Below, piece by piece: positions 51,653-59,984 of a stretch of DNA of 64,000 bases. The translations under genes were made by a program, and so were the position numbers. Source of the stretch: Sphingobacterium nematocida (GTDB lineage Bacteria > Bacteroidota > Bacteroidia > Sphingobacteriales > Sphingobacteriaceae). The notes under the pieces were generated by a model. The model was not told where the DNA came from. It did no database searches and saw only the letters and a list, made by a program, of their open reading frames with translations. Location of the stretch: contig NZ_FUZF01000003.1 in assembly GCF_900168125.1 (NCBI RefSeq), forward strand, positions 400,579-464,578, in the 5' to 3' direction. Numbering within the stretch: the first letter of the stretch is position 1; each line of letters starts with the position of its first letter.

Positions 51653-52267
51653 CTACATAGAAATCATAGACAAAACTCCCTTAACCTTATACACGGCTTT
51701 AACCAGTGAAATATCAAGAATGAGGTCATCAAAGTCGGTTGCATTCTTTGCTACAAGTCTCCAACTTTTATTATCTAACCCCCTAATGAAACGAACTACG
51801 TTCATTTTTTCGGAAATTATAAGATAGATGTCTCCGAAGACAACAGCATCTTTATCAACTTGCTTTACAAATACCACGCTACCGTGCTCCACCTCTGGAC
51901 TCATCGAATCGCCCTGATTAACAAACGCAAAATCACTTCCTGATAAAATAGGTATCTCTAATTCATCTACAACCTGCATTTGGGACAAGTCAACATTAAA
52001 CTCATCCAGGCTCATATTATATAATGGAATCTTAGCCGCTCCTTCAGCAGCCTTAAGCATAGCTCCTTCGCCAGTAAGTAACCAAGCTTCATTAATATCG
52101 GTAAACCGATCAACGATGATCCCTGCAAGATTTTTACTGATATCGTAATTTCCCTTTTTAATCTGGTACAAGCGTTCTGCTCTATTCAATCCAATCTCTT
52201 TCGCAAAAGAGTTAACATTCAAACCCAAATATTGTATTACCTGATCTAAGCGACCCCAGTTAGACAT
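51653..52267 (-). CDS. HTH/S24 (LexA/cI-like) transcriptional regulator
   Basis: Regulator of 204 residues. The N-terminal helix-turn-helix (NVNSFAKEIGLNRAERLYQI) is joined to a C-terminal S24 domain with the Ser motif QGDSMSPEVEHGSVVFV (Ser121). The catalytic Lys of LexA and cI, expected near residue 158 in MNVVRFIRG, is Val by my alignment, so self-cleavage may be lost. No Ala-Gly or Cys-Gly cleavage site is obvious. It is transcribed away from the small protein at 52589, with dyads that resemble its operators between them (52459) and ahead of the collagen-like gene (52857). Confidence 0.85.
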   Translation of the reverse strand: MSNWGRLDQVIQYLGLNVNSFAKEIGLNRAERLYQIKKGNYDISKNLAGIIVDRFTDINEAWLLTGEGAMLKAAEGAAKIPLYNMSLDEFNVDLSQMQVVDELEIPILSGSDFAFVNQGDSMSPEVEHGSVVFVKQVDKDAVVFGDIYLIISEKMNVVRFIRGLDNKSWRLVAKNATDFDDLILDISLVKAVYKVKGVLSMISM

Positions 52268-52458
52268 ATATAATTTATATAAACAGTATCAAAATATTAA
52301 ATTATTGCATTAAAACACCTTCAAAAAACAAAAGTAATCTCAAGCTCTCCTACGCTTTAATGCCGTTTTATCTCTAAACAGAGACAGAACACACAGAAGC
52401 AGGCAAATATTAGGCCAAATTAAGCAAACGAAATTTAATAACAAAAAAACAATTGATT

Positions 52459-52490
52459 ATTGTAAAATACAATTTACTATTGTATGTTTG
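52459..52490 (+). promoter_or_regulatory. Triple half-site operator overlapping a promoter
   Basis: Three half-sites in a row: ATTGTA (52459), TACAAT (52468), ATTGTA (52479). The last pair is TACAAT-N5-ATTGTA. The TA of the last half-site opens a perfect -7 box TATGTTTG (52483-52490), with TTG at 52460-52462 and a 20-base spacer. A protein bound here would block the promoter of the 79-residue protein gene. The rest of the gene-free stretch 52268-52588 is AT-rich with nothing else seen. Confidence 0.65.
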
Positions 52491-52588
52491 CGTAGTTTTA
52501 TAACTACAATTAAATATAAAATAGTAAAAACACAAGGTTAAATAAAACAAAGTCATCAAACCAAGACCATTTATTAACCATTAAGATT

Positions 52589-52828
52589 ATGGATTTAAAA
52601 AGAAAAAATGAGAGTAAAAACATAACACCAGAAGAGGCGAAGGAAATAACCGAAAAAGATATTATGAATCTTATTAGCCTCAAAAACATAAAAATTAAGG
52701 ATAAAAAATATGCAGAAGAACATTTAACAATCAAAAGAAAAAGCAAAAAGAGCACATTCGAAGTCAAGATAACAGACATTGATGGACAAATGCACAGCTT
52801 CCATTTTGAATTAAAAACATATTCTTAA
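52589..52828 (+). CDS. Small Lys-rich protein with C-terminal FELKTY motif (79 aa)
   Basis: Basic, helical N-terminal half (NITPEEAKEITEKDIMNLISL) followed by a strand-like C-terminal half that ends FHFELKTYS. No signal peptide or membrane helix. A second small protein at 57638 ends QFELKTYE and shares the DNA GAnTTAAAAACATAT there, so they appear related. It is transcribed from the operator-promoter at 52459. I do not recognise the family. Confidence 0.55.
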   Translation: MDLKRKNESKNITPEEAKEITEKDIMNLISLKNIKIKDKKYAEEHLTIKRKSKKSTFEVKITDIDGQMHSFHFELKTYS

Positions 52829-52856
52829 ATATATTTTTTCAATTTTTATTTGAAAT

Positions 52857-52879
52857 TACAATATTACATTGTACTTTTA
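52857..52879 (+). promoter_or_regulatory. Second copy of the operator-promoter, before the collagen-like gene
   Basis: TACAAT-N5-ATTGTA at 52857-52873, and the TA of the second half-site opens TACTTTTA, a near match to TAnnTTTG (7 of 8). The register is the same as at 52483. The gene starts at 52954, about 74 bases after the box. Confidence 0.6.
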
Positions 52880-52953
52880 CAAAATAATAATTAGCAAACA
52901 TCATATAGAATCAATTTCGAGCGTTAACCGAATTCAAATTTCAAAAGTAAAAC

Positions 52954-55900
52954 ATGAAAATTAGAAATCTATCCAAAGTCGCCTTAGCTATTGCCATAAG
53001 TAGTGCAGTAGTACTCGAAGGCTGTAAAAAGTATGACGACGATATATCGCGTCTAGAACAGAGCATCAATCAGAACACCTCTGATATTGCTACCTTAAAA
53101 ACATCATTAGCATCGTTCGCGAGCAACATGGTGGTTCAATCGGTCACCTCAGTAGCAGGCGGTTTTGATATCGTTTTTAAAAAATCCGACGGTACTACTG
53201 TACCCTACCAAATCAGAAATGGTGCAGCAGGAGCTAAAGGGGACACTGGAGCTACTGGAGCCGCTGGAGCTACAGGTGCAGCGGGCGCAGCAGGAAGTTC
53301 GCCAATCGTAACTATTGGTCAGAACGGTAATTTCTGGATCGCCAATGGTGGTGCAGCAGCAGTAGACACAGGCGTTAAAGCACAAGGTCCTAAGGGAGAT
53401 AAAGGAGACAAGGGAGATACTGGGGCAACTGGACAAACAGGTCAAAACGGCCAAACAGGCGCTCAAGGCCCTGCTGGTCAGAATGGAACAGTAGTTTCTA
53501 TTGTAACAGGAAATGACGGCAAACAATATTGGGCACTAGATGGTACGCAAACTACAGTACAGGCTTATTCTGGAGATATCGCCATGGTAGCTGTAGATGG
53601 TGGCTATAATGTCGTATTCACTGACGCAAAAGGTGTAGCATCAGACTCTATCTTCTTAGCGACAGAAGCTGTAGCAGTTAACAGCCTTGCAATTGTACCT
53701 ACATTTACAAATAATAATAGCCCAGTCGTTTTCTTCCCTCGTATCGTCGATGACATCTCAAGCAAACAGACCCTATTACAAGGTTATGCGGAGATCAAAT
53801 ATAACTTAAATCCATTCGGTGTAAAGATTGAAAACTACGAAGCAACCGGTTTATTAACACAAAGTTCGGAAAAAGTTGAATTCCGTTCATCCGGAGGAAC
53901 AGTTAGTCCTAATTTCACTGCAGTAGGCGCAGCGGTAAAAACATTCGGTGATATCACTGTAAAATACCGTCCTTCAAATGCAAATTCTACCTTCCCAACA
54001 GCAGCAGGCGCTACAGACCTATTCATCGCCTTACAGGTAAACAATGCTAAAGCCGCTACTGGTCAGAAATTCGTTGCTTCGCCATTCAATATCGCTAAGG
54101 AAGAAATTGTTGAACAAGACGAGGTTACAATTGAAAAAGCAGCAAAAGCAACTCCAACTTCTAAATACGAGTACTTAACTGGATATCAAACTAGTTCATT
54201 TAACGGAAATTCATTTACTCAAGTTGCAAACAACTCTGTAAACACAAACTTTACAGCATCAAGTGCAGAAGGAAACACTGCTCACTTTGAGTTAAATATT
54301 TTCGAAAATGCCGAAAAAGTTATTCCAGGAAAAGCCATCCCAGAAAATAACACAAACTACAAAGGCGCTGTAAATTTGGAAGAACAATTGAGAGGTTTCT
54401 TTGCTCGTACACAAGTTGGTGACAAAATCGTATCTATGGATGATCATGGATTAGGAGGATACGATTTGCGTTTCTCATTCGCAAATAACACCACCCACCC
54501 TCAACAAGAAAATTGGCTCAACTTAAACAACCAGACCGGTGTTATAACAGTAAAAGAGTCAACTCCAGGATCTTACAACCACGCTGCCATAGGAAACTCA
54601 CCATCAGGAAATTACGCAATTGTTAAGGTGGACTTATTTGCGAGCGCTAGTTCTCCTACGGTTATCGCCACACGTTACGTTAAAATTGCATTTAAACAAA
54701 ATAGCGTCAATTCAATTAATATTCCTAGCACAGCTGGTATCACATTAACATCAGCATCGGCTCAACAGGCTACGCTATACTTCGGACAACCTAACACTAT
54801 TTTAGATCAAGCGTATAATTTAACAGGTGGATCATCTTCAGTATTCCATAGTTCATATGACTGGAACTATATCAGTGCTGCAAGAACGATCGCTAATCCA
54901 ACAGGATCCGCTAATTTAGGTGCTGTCTCAGCGAGCTGGTTTACGTTCCAAGACATGGATAATTCAAATCAAAATGTCGACAGAAAAGTTACAGTTGACC
55001 AAACTAAGGTTAACCCGGGAACATACGTATTAACAGGTCGCTATGAACCAAAAGCAGGAAATTCAACCCTACCAGTTGTTAATGTATCTATTACAGTAAC
55101 TGTTGGCATTAATGGTACAATAATGCATGTTAAAAAAGCTGGTTTCATAGAAAATGGTAATCTACGTGTATTTGGCAAAGAGTTAGGAGCAAACGACTGG
55201 TACATGGGTGGTGATATGTCTGAGTTCCTTCAAATAAACAACGGTATATCAGGGCCAAATGTTACACACCGCTACACAATATTAAATAATAATGTTGCTG
55301 GATTCGGAGTAAGCCAAACGGCATCATCAACCCTCTCAGGAAACCTAGCTTCAGGACAACAAGATCCATCAGTAGGTCAATTATTCCACCTTAAAAATAA
55401 TGGAAATAATCTAGTTACAAGTAGTGTAGACAACGAAAACGCATACTACTTTGTAGGAGGATGGAATACAGGAGCGAACAATAAAACACTGGATGTTAAG
55501 ATTGAATACTTCTTGAATGGGAATACCGCTGCATACCACTCCGAAATAGTAAAAGTACAGTTCAAGAACCCAGTTAAACCAATAGTCGTTTTACAAAACG
55601 GAACGACATCGATTACCGATAAATCATCTGGAAATAATGGTAACGATCCAATCCGTGTGAGCTTGAGACAATTCTTCAGTTTAGAGAACTATCTACCATC
55701 ACCTAACACAGGAGTCTATAACGGTACAAATGCAACGTTTAACAATGAGCGCTTGAACAGATTTGGTCTGGTTGGCAACTTTAATGCTGCTGAATTCTTC
55801 AACACGGTTAGAGGATTGAACTCAAACACTGTATCATTAAAAGCTTACTACGAAGACACACCTGGAACGACTATTTTTGCGCGCAATTCAGCCGGCACCG

Positions 55901-56118
55901 TTACTACAAACGATTTACCGTCCAGCACATCACTTACAGTTGCAAACTTCGGCACTCCTAATTCTGCTCACGTAGTATGGACAAACTCTGGAGCGAATAC
56001 AATTACTAAGAACATTGTTGTAGAAGCTACGATTAAGCTTCCAAATAGATACAATAATGGAACTTACAACGCTAGTGAGATGACTCAAGTAGTAAAAATC
56101 GTTATCGAGAAGAACTAA
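52954..56118 (+). CDS. Large surface lipoprotein with collagen-like repeats (DUF4988-like start)
   Basis: Lipoprotein of 1054 residues: lipobox near SAVVLEGC (Cys24), directly followed by KKYDDD, an acidic tag like those that send Bacteroidota lipoproteins to the surface. Next is a short coiled coil (ISRLEQSINQNTSDIATLK), a pattern known from DUF4988 proteins. Collagen-like Gly-X-Y runs lie at about 90-114 and 144-178 (for example AKGDTGATGAAGATG, GPKGDKGDKGDTGATG), each followed by a strand such as NGNFWIANGG or DGKQYWALDG. The remaining 850 residues are Asn/Thr-rich, strand-rich and repeat-like. I infer an extended surface stalk or adhesin; no enzyme motif is seen. Confidence 0.8.
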   Translation: MKIRNLSKVALAIAISSAVVLEGCKKYDDDISRLEQSINQNTSDIATLKTSLASFASNMVVQSVTSVAGGFDIVFKKSDGTTVPYQIRNGAAGAKGDTGATGAAGATGAAGAAGSSPIVTIGQNGNFWIANGGAAAVDTGVKAQGPKGDKGDKGDTGATGQTGQNGQTGAQGPAGQNGTVVSIVTGNDGKQYWALDGTQTTVQAYSGDIAMVAVDGGYNVVFTDAKGVASDSIFLATEAVAVNSLAIVPTFTNNNSPVVFFPRIVDDISSKQTLLQGYAEIKYNLNPFGVKIENYEATGLLTQSSEKVEFRSSGGTVSPNFTAVGAAVKTFGDITVKYRPSNANSTFPTAAGATDLFIALQVNNAKAATGQKFVASPFNIAKEEIVEQDEVTIEKAAKATPTSKYEYLTGYQTSSFNGNSFTQVANNSVNTNFTASSAEGNTAHFELNIFENAEKVIPGKAIPENNTNYKGAVNLEEQLRGFFARTQVGDKIVSMDDHGLGGYDLRFSFANNTTHPQQENWLNLNNQTGVITVKESTPGSYNHAAIGNSPSGNYAIVKVDLFASASSPTVIATRYVKIAFKQNSVNSINIPSTAGITLTSASAQQATLYFGQPNTILDQAYNLTGGSSSVFHSSYDWNYISAARTIANPTGSANLGAVSASWFTFQDMDNSNQNVDRKVTVDQTKVNPGTYVLTGRYEPKAGNSTLPVVNVSITVTVGINGTIMHVKKAGFIENGNLRVFGKELGANDWYMGGDMSEFLQINNGISGPNVTHRYTILNNNVAGFGVSQTASSTLSGNLASGQQDPSVGQLFHLKNNGNNLVTSSVDNENAYYFVGGWNTGANNKTLDVKIEYFLNGNTAAYHSEIVKVQFKNPVKPIVVLQNGTTSITDKSSGNNGNDPIRVSLRQFFSLENYLPSPNTGVYNGTNATFNNERLNRFGLVGNFNAAEFFNTVRGLNSNTVSLKAYYEDTPGTTIFARNSAGTVTTNDLPSSTSLTVANFGTPNSAHVVWTNSGANTITKNIVVEATIKLPNRYNNGTYNASEMTQVVKIVIEKN

Positions 56119-56174
56119 CATAAGAGAGTTCTAAAAAAGCAGAACAAATATTTAAACAGTTCATATCTTTTTAG

Positions 56175-56199
56175 AGGGCGGCAATAGCCGCCCTTTTTT
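56175..56199 (+). terminator. Terminator after the collagen-like gene
   Basis: AGGGCGGC, loop AATA, GCCGCCCT, then six Ts. One of the strongest hairpins in the window. Confidence 0.9.
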
Positions 56200-56249
56200 A
56201 GATAAGAACAGAACCCAATCTGACCAAAAATTGAATTAACCGTTAAAAT

Positions 56250-56357
56250 ATGAACAGAGAACTCACAGAAACACTTATACTACTACTAACCAGCAGCATA
56301 GGTCTATACTTTTCAACACGATTTTACACCAAACTCAAAAACAAAAAAATCATGTAA
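56250..56357 (+). CDS. Candidate 35-aa single-helix membrane peptide
   Basis: A short ATG frame of 35 codons reads MNRELTETLILLLTSSIGLY then a basic tail (FSTRFYTKLKNKKIM). It has one hydrophobic helix with basic residues behind it. It lies between the collagen-like gene's terminator and the clostripain gene, 42 bases before the latter. It is too short to judge by coding statistics alone. Confidence 0.35.
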   Translation: MNRELTETLILLLTSSIGLYFSTRFYTKLKNKKIM

Positions 56358-56399
56358 TAAAGAAATTAGTTTTATATTACACTCCAAATCATCATAACG

Positions 56400-57533
56400 A
56401 TGCAAAAGACACTCCTATATCCCCTATTTTTTTTAACTCTTCTATTTGCTGCTTGTGGAAAATCAAAACTAGAACCGGAAGCTAAGCAAAAGTTCAGAAC
56501 TGTGCTCGTGTACCTCGCTGCTAACAATAGTTTAGAAGAAGAAGCCTACAAAAACATGCGCCAAATGGAAGACGCTATAGGCGATATCGACGGTAATCTA
56601 ATCGTATACACCCGACTACCCAACGAAAAACCAGCACTATATGAAGTAAGCAAAACTAACAGCGGCCAAGGTGACTTTAAAAAAATAAAAGACTATTTTC
56701 CGCACAGCTCTTCCGACCCAACAATAATGAAGTCTGTCATAAATGAAGTACAAAGCCTCTATCCTGCAGAAAGCTATGGACTGATACTTTGGTCGCATGC
56801 CACCGGATGGATCCCTGCCAGCCAAGGAGGTATTAAACTCAGATCTTTTGGGGATGACGATGGACACGTCATGGACATTACCGACTTAAACAATGCCCTC
56901 CCTAACAATTTCGACTTTATCATGTTTGACGCCTGCTCGATGGCAAGCACTGAAGTACTGTATGAAATAAAAGATAAGGCAAAATATTTTATAGCATCAC
57001 CTGGCGAAGTTGTATCCAATGGCATGCCTTATGATAAGATAACGAATGACCTGTTCTTACCTGGCTCAGAAGGATACAAAGCCATAGCCAAAAAATATTT
57101 CGACCACTACAATAGCTTATCAGGACTTAACCAATCGGCAACTATTTCTGTAATTAAAGCGGATCAACTGCAAGAACTAGCAACCCAAACAAAAATTACC
57201 CTTCAATCACAGCCTCCTTTGTATACAGACTTCAACCGCAACAATATTCAACGCATGGACTTCGATCGCTTCGGCAATCCACTAATAGCATTTGACTTTC
57301 TTGACTTCCTCAATCAAAACTACAACAACAATCCTAATTATCAGAAAACGAAAACAAGCTTAGAAAAAGCTACTCTGTATAAGGCGAACACTCAATTTTT
57401 CAATGGTTTCGAAATTAAAACTAACTCAGGCCTAACCTGCTACATCCCTAGTTCAGAGAACGCAGGCCCTGCTCACACTTTTTACAAAACCTTAAAATGG
57501 TACAAAGACAGTGGGTTTGACAGTCTTTTTTGA
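56400..57533 (+). CDS. Clostripain-family (C11) cysteine peptidase lipoprotein
   Basis: Lipoprotein of 377 residues: lipobox LLFAACGKSK (Cys19). The caspase-like C11 fold shows VLVYLAANNSLEEEA (first strand), the catalytic His in LILWSHATGWIPA, and the catalytic Cys in FIMFDACSMASTEVLYE. Clostripains cleave after Arg or Lys and are self-processed, but no clear internal activation site was identified. The anchored form should sit at the cell surface or in the periplasm. It follows the collagen-like lipoprotein in the same direction. Confidence 0.85.
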   Translation: MQKTLLYPLFFLTLLFAACGKSKLEPEAKQKFRTVLVYLAANNSLEEEAYKNMRQMEDAIGDIDGNLIVYTRLPNEKPALYEVSKTNSGQGDFKKIKDYFPHSSSDPTIMKSVINEVQSLYPAESYGLILWSHATGWIPASQGGIKLRSFGDDDGHVMDITDLNNALPNNFDFIMFDACSMASTEVLYEIKDKAKYFIASPGEVVSNGMPYDKITNDLFLPGSEGYKAIAKKYFDHYNSLSGLNQSATISVIKADQLQELATQTKITLQSQPPLYTDFNRNNIQRMDFDRFGNPLIAFDFLDFLNQNYNNNPNYQKTKTSLEKATLYKANTQFFNGFEIKTNSGLTCYIPSSENAGPAHTFYKTLKWYKDSGFDSLF

Positions 57534-57589
57534 ACTAAATAGCTAAAAAATACTCATAATTGGGTATAGGATTCCCCCCTATCATATCT

Positions 57590-57611
57590 TAATTTTGTTT
57601 ATATCAAACAA
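57590..57611 (+). promoter_or_regulatory. -7 box and adjoining inverted repeat before the 73-aa gene
   Basis: TAATTTTG (57590-57597) matches TAnnTTTG. It overlaps a dyad TTGTTT-N5-AAACAA (57595-57611). A TTG at 57560 lies 27 bases upstream, which is long. The start codon is at 57638. Confidence 0.4.
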
Positions 57612-57637
57612 TTATTAAGAAACTTAATACAGAACTT

Positions 57638-57859
57638 ATGAGAAGGGGAGCATTACACAACCTGGAACACAAAAGCAACTTCTGCCCAGTTCTATTAAAA
57701 GAAATGCTTGAAGCGTTAAAACAAAAAAAAATAGAGATAAACAGAAATCTTAAATACATTCTGCAGGATCAAGAGACAAAAACTATTGCAAAAAATGTTT
57801 TTACATTAAAGAATAAAGAGAATCCAACCATTCAATTCGAGTTAAAAACATATGAATAG
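57638..57859 (+). CDS. Small protein with C-terminal FELKTY motif (73 aa)
   Basis: Basic protein with a helical middle (LLKEMLEALKQKKIEINRNL) and a strand-like C-terminus ending IQFELKTYE. The end resembles that of the 79-residue protein at 52589 (FHFELKTYS), and the two genes bracket the collagen-like and clostripain genes. One Cys is present (NFCPVL). No signal peptide. Function unknown; a paralogue pair is the best reading. Confidence 0.5.
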   Translation: MRRGALHNLEHKSNFCPVLLKEMLEALKQKKIEINRNLKYILQDQETKTIAKNVFTLKNKENPTIQFELKTYE

Positions 57860-57897
57860 TCCTCGTTATAATCTGACATTATACTGAGGATCACTCC

Positions 57898-57928
57898 TTG
57901 GCTGGATCACTATAATAGATTATCTTTG
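57898..57928 (+). promoter_or_regulatory. Promoter of the bacilliredoxin gene
   Basis: TTG at 57898-57900, 20-base spacer, TATCTTTG at 57921-57928: a full match to the Bacteroidota promoter. The leader is about 90 bases. Confidence 0.7.
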
Positions 57929-58022
57929 TGGCTACAAGTAGGTTTTCAAATTTTAGAGACTTCTCTTTAAAGATCGATTGCTTATGCTAATTTTTATTTT
58001 AAACATTTAAATTCAAAAACAG

Positions 58023-58433
58023 ATGTATCCAGAATATTTAGTAGCCCCAATGCGTCAAGAATTAACGGACTCGGGCTTTCAAGAACTAAAGACAGTAGAA
58101 GAAGTTGACGCTGCAATACCTTCTGAAGGTACCGTATTTGTAGTAGTAAACTCTGTTTGCGGATGCGCTGCAGCAAATGCACGTCCAGCAGCAAAAGCAG
58201 CTGTACAAAACGCTAAACACCCGACTAAATTAGTTACAGTATTTGCTGGTATGGAAAAAGAAGCTGTTGACAAAGCTCGCCAATACATGCTTCCCTACCC
58301 CCCATCCTCGCCTGCTATGGCTCTTTTTAAAGACGGAAAACTAGTACACATGATCGAAAGACACATGATTGAAGGCAGACCAGCACAAATGATAGCAGAC
58401 AACCTTGTTGCAGCTTTTGACGAATACTGCTAA
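58023..58433 (+). CDS. BrxA/BrxB-type bacilliredoxin
   Basis: Thiol-redox protein of 136 residues in the YphP/YqiW (DUF1094) family. The CGC active site is Cys46-Gly47-Cys48 in VVNSVCGCAAANARPA. In Firmicutes these proteins remove bacillithiol from mixed disulfides; several Bacteroidota also make bacillithiol, so the same job is likely here. The N-terminus MYPEYLVAPMRQELTDSGF and the C-terminal IEGRPAQMIADNLV are characteristic. It is monocistronic, with a full promoter and a strong terminator. Confidence 0.92.
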   Translation: MYPEYLVAPMRQELTDSGFQELKTVEEVDAAIPSEGTVFVVVNSVCGCAAANARPAAKAAVQNAKHPTKLVTVFAGMEKEAVDKARQYMLPYPPSSPAMALFKDGKLVHMIERHMIEGRPAQMIADNLVAAFDEYC

Positions 58434-58464
58434 CAACAGAACATATTTTGATTTTTAAATATTA

Positions 58465-58499
58465 GAAAAGGCTTCACGCAAATGTGTGAAGCCTTTTTT
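58465..58499 (+). terminator. Terminator after the bacilliredoxin gene
   Basis: AAAAGGCTTCAC and GTGTGAAGCCTTTT around a short loop, then a T-run. It may also serve the convergent lipoprotein gene. Confidence 0.88.
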
Positions 58500-58525
58500 A
58501 TGCCCAATCTAAAAACAACCGAAAG

Positions 58526-58738
58526 CTAGTCCAGATAGACACTATGCTTGTAATGTCCCTTACCTTTTTTATGATGTTTCTTCTGTTGACCAGGTGCGTA
58601 TCGTTTTGCCGATTTTTCACCATGAATCTTCTTCGCCTGCCCCGGTGGAACATGACCATGAGGGTGCTTATTAACATAGCAGGAACTTAAGCTTAAAGTA
58701 AACAGCGCTATCAGAATCAAAATTATCTCTCTCTTCAT
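58526..58738 (-). CDS. Small His/Lys-rich lipoprotein
   Basis: Predicted lipoprotein of 70 residues: MKREIILILIALFTLSLSSC with lipobox Cys20. The mature part is a short basic tail with HPHGHVPPGQAKKIHG, SAKRYAPGQQKKHHKKGKGH. I recall the PPGQAKK-G-KSAK-APGQ pattern from small Bacteroidota lipoproteins, sometimes loosely named quinol oxidase subunit 4; no function is established here. The His content could allow metal binding. The frame extends eight codons upstream to 58762, but the lipoprotein signal begins at 58738. Confidence 0.65.
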   Translation of the reverse strand: MKREIILILIALFTLSLSSCYVNKHPHGHVPPGQAKKIHGEKSAKRYAPGQQKKHHKKGKGHYKHSVYLD

Positions 58739-58985
58739 ATAAAAAACATTATTTAATTCCATTTTACAAATATCAGACCAACATCAAGCGATGTTACACA
58801 AATCCGAAATCATCTTCAAAAACAGGATGCTGCACAGAAAAGAAATACAACTTTGAAAATAGGATATCTCATCCTGCCCCCCCCCACTACACCCAAGCAC
58901 AATCCTAAAGCTCCTATGGATCGAACCAACGGTTCTCATCCGCCACAAACAAAAAAAAGCTCCAACTTTCGTTAGAGCTTTTGTG

Positions 58986-59059
58986 TCGGGGTGGCAGGAT
59001 TCGAACCTACGACCTCCACATCCCAAATGTGGCGCGATACCGGGCTACGCTACACCCCG
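58986..59059 (-). tRNA. tRNA-Pro (anticodon UGG)
   Basis: 74-nt cloverleaf on the minus strand: acceptor CGGGGTG/CACCCCG with discriminator A, anticodon arm CCACA-TTTGGGA-TGTGG (anticodon TGG), T-loop TTCGAAT. CCA is not encoded. Confidence 0.95.
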
Positions 59060-59084
59060 AAAAGGTATCACCTTTAAAGTGATG

Positions 59085-59114
59085 CAAATATAGGAACCTG
59101 TTTTGACTATTCAA
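59085..59114 (-). promoter_or_regulatory. Promoter of tRNA-Pro
   Basis: On the minus strand: TTG (59114-59112), 19-base spacer, TATATTTG (59092-59085), 26 bases before the tRNA. Confidence 0.7.
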
Positions 59115-59263
59115 AGCAATCACCACAAAATAATAGGCAATAGACTGATTTTTTGATAAATAATTTTCGGAGCATCATTGATATTATAAATACAGACATC
59201 GTGCTGACGACAATATCAGAAAAAATCAAGAACTTTATAATCTGTTAACATATAGTGTGGAAG

Positions 59264-59659
59264 ATGGAAAAGAAAGATATAATTAGACTTGAAGACATAA
59301 AACTACTCGTAGATACGTTCTATGATCGTATTCGCCAGGACGAAATGCTGGGCATTATCTTTAATCAGAACATACAGGATAAATGGCCTGAACATCTATC
59401 CAAAATGTATAGGTTCTGGCAGACCCTCTTACTAAATGAATATACTTATGATGGCAGACCGTTTCCTCCACATGCCCATCTACCCATAGGTCAACAACAT
59501 TTCGATCATTGGCTGACGCTTTTCAGTCAAACCGTCGATGACCTCTTCATTGGCGAAAAAGCCGATGAGGCTAAATGGAGAGCAAAAAAAATGGCAGTGA
59601 TGTTCCAAAGTAAATTGGATTACATACAAAATAACCCTGACAAATCAATTATATTCTAA
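59264..59659 (+). CDS. Group III truncated haemoglobin
   Basis: Two-on-two globin of 131 residues. The family pattern is clear: LVDTFYDRIRQDEMLGIIFNQ (B/E helices), WPEHLSKMYRFWQTLLL, then PHAHLPIGQQHFDHWLTLFSQTVDDLF, where the His in FDHW is the likely proximal ligand region. Group III globins are small cytoplasmic haem proteins linked to oxygen, nitric oxide or nitrosative stress. An upstream GTG at 59255 adds three residues; the ATG at 59264 is preferred. It precedes the Smr gene by 11 bases. Confidence 0.88.
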   Translation: MEKKDIIRLEDIKLLVDTFYDRIRQDEMLGIIFNQNIQDKWPEHLSKMYRFWQTLLLNEYTYDGRPFPPHAHLPIGQQHFDHWLTLFSQTVDDLFIGEKADEAKWRAKKMAVMFQSKLDYIQNNPDKSIIF

Positions 59660-59670
59660 GTAAACACCAG

Positions 59671-59976
59671 ATGTCGCGTACATTACCTAGACCTCCTAAG
59701 ACAGTAGACTTACACACAGACTCTTTTATTGACGACATCGAAGAATACGATGCAGAGGGCCTTGTGGCAGCATCCCTAGACAAATTAAGAGAATCTCTAG
59801 ACGCTGCAATTTATTGGGAATATACCCAAATTGAATTTATCCATGGGAAAGGTAAAGGAGTCCTTCGGGAAGTCGTTTACGAAGAACTCGCGTATTATAA
59901 ACGAAGTGGTAGTATCGCATCATACCACCCCTCCTATCGTAACCCCGATATTGTGGTTGTACATATCGGAGTATAA
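59671..59976 (+). CDS. Small Smr/MutS2-C-terminal domain protein
   Basis: Protein of 101 residues that is essentially one Smr domain: KTVDLHTDSF (first strand with the conserved DLH) and IEFIHGKGKGVLREVVYEEL (the HGxGxG motif). Smr domains bind and can nick DNA or RNA; stand-alone versions have been linked to ribosome rescue and mRNA cleavage in other bacteria. It lies 11 bases after the truncated haemoglobin gene, so the two are probably one unit. Convergent with the M28 peptidase gene. Confidence 0.88.
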   Translation: MSRTLPRPPKTVDLHTDSFIDDIEEYDAEGLVAASLDKLRESLDAAIYWEYTQIEFIHGKGKGVLREVVYEELAYYKRSGSIASYHPSYRNPDIVVVHIGV

Positions 59977-59984
59977 CAAACTTC

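Noticed and set aside
58784..59026. Minus-strand 80-codon frame
   Set aside because: It runs through the tRNA-Pro gene; its N-terminus (GCGGRRFESC) is the usual translation of a tRNA sequence.
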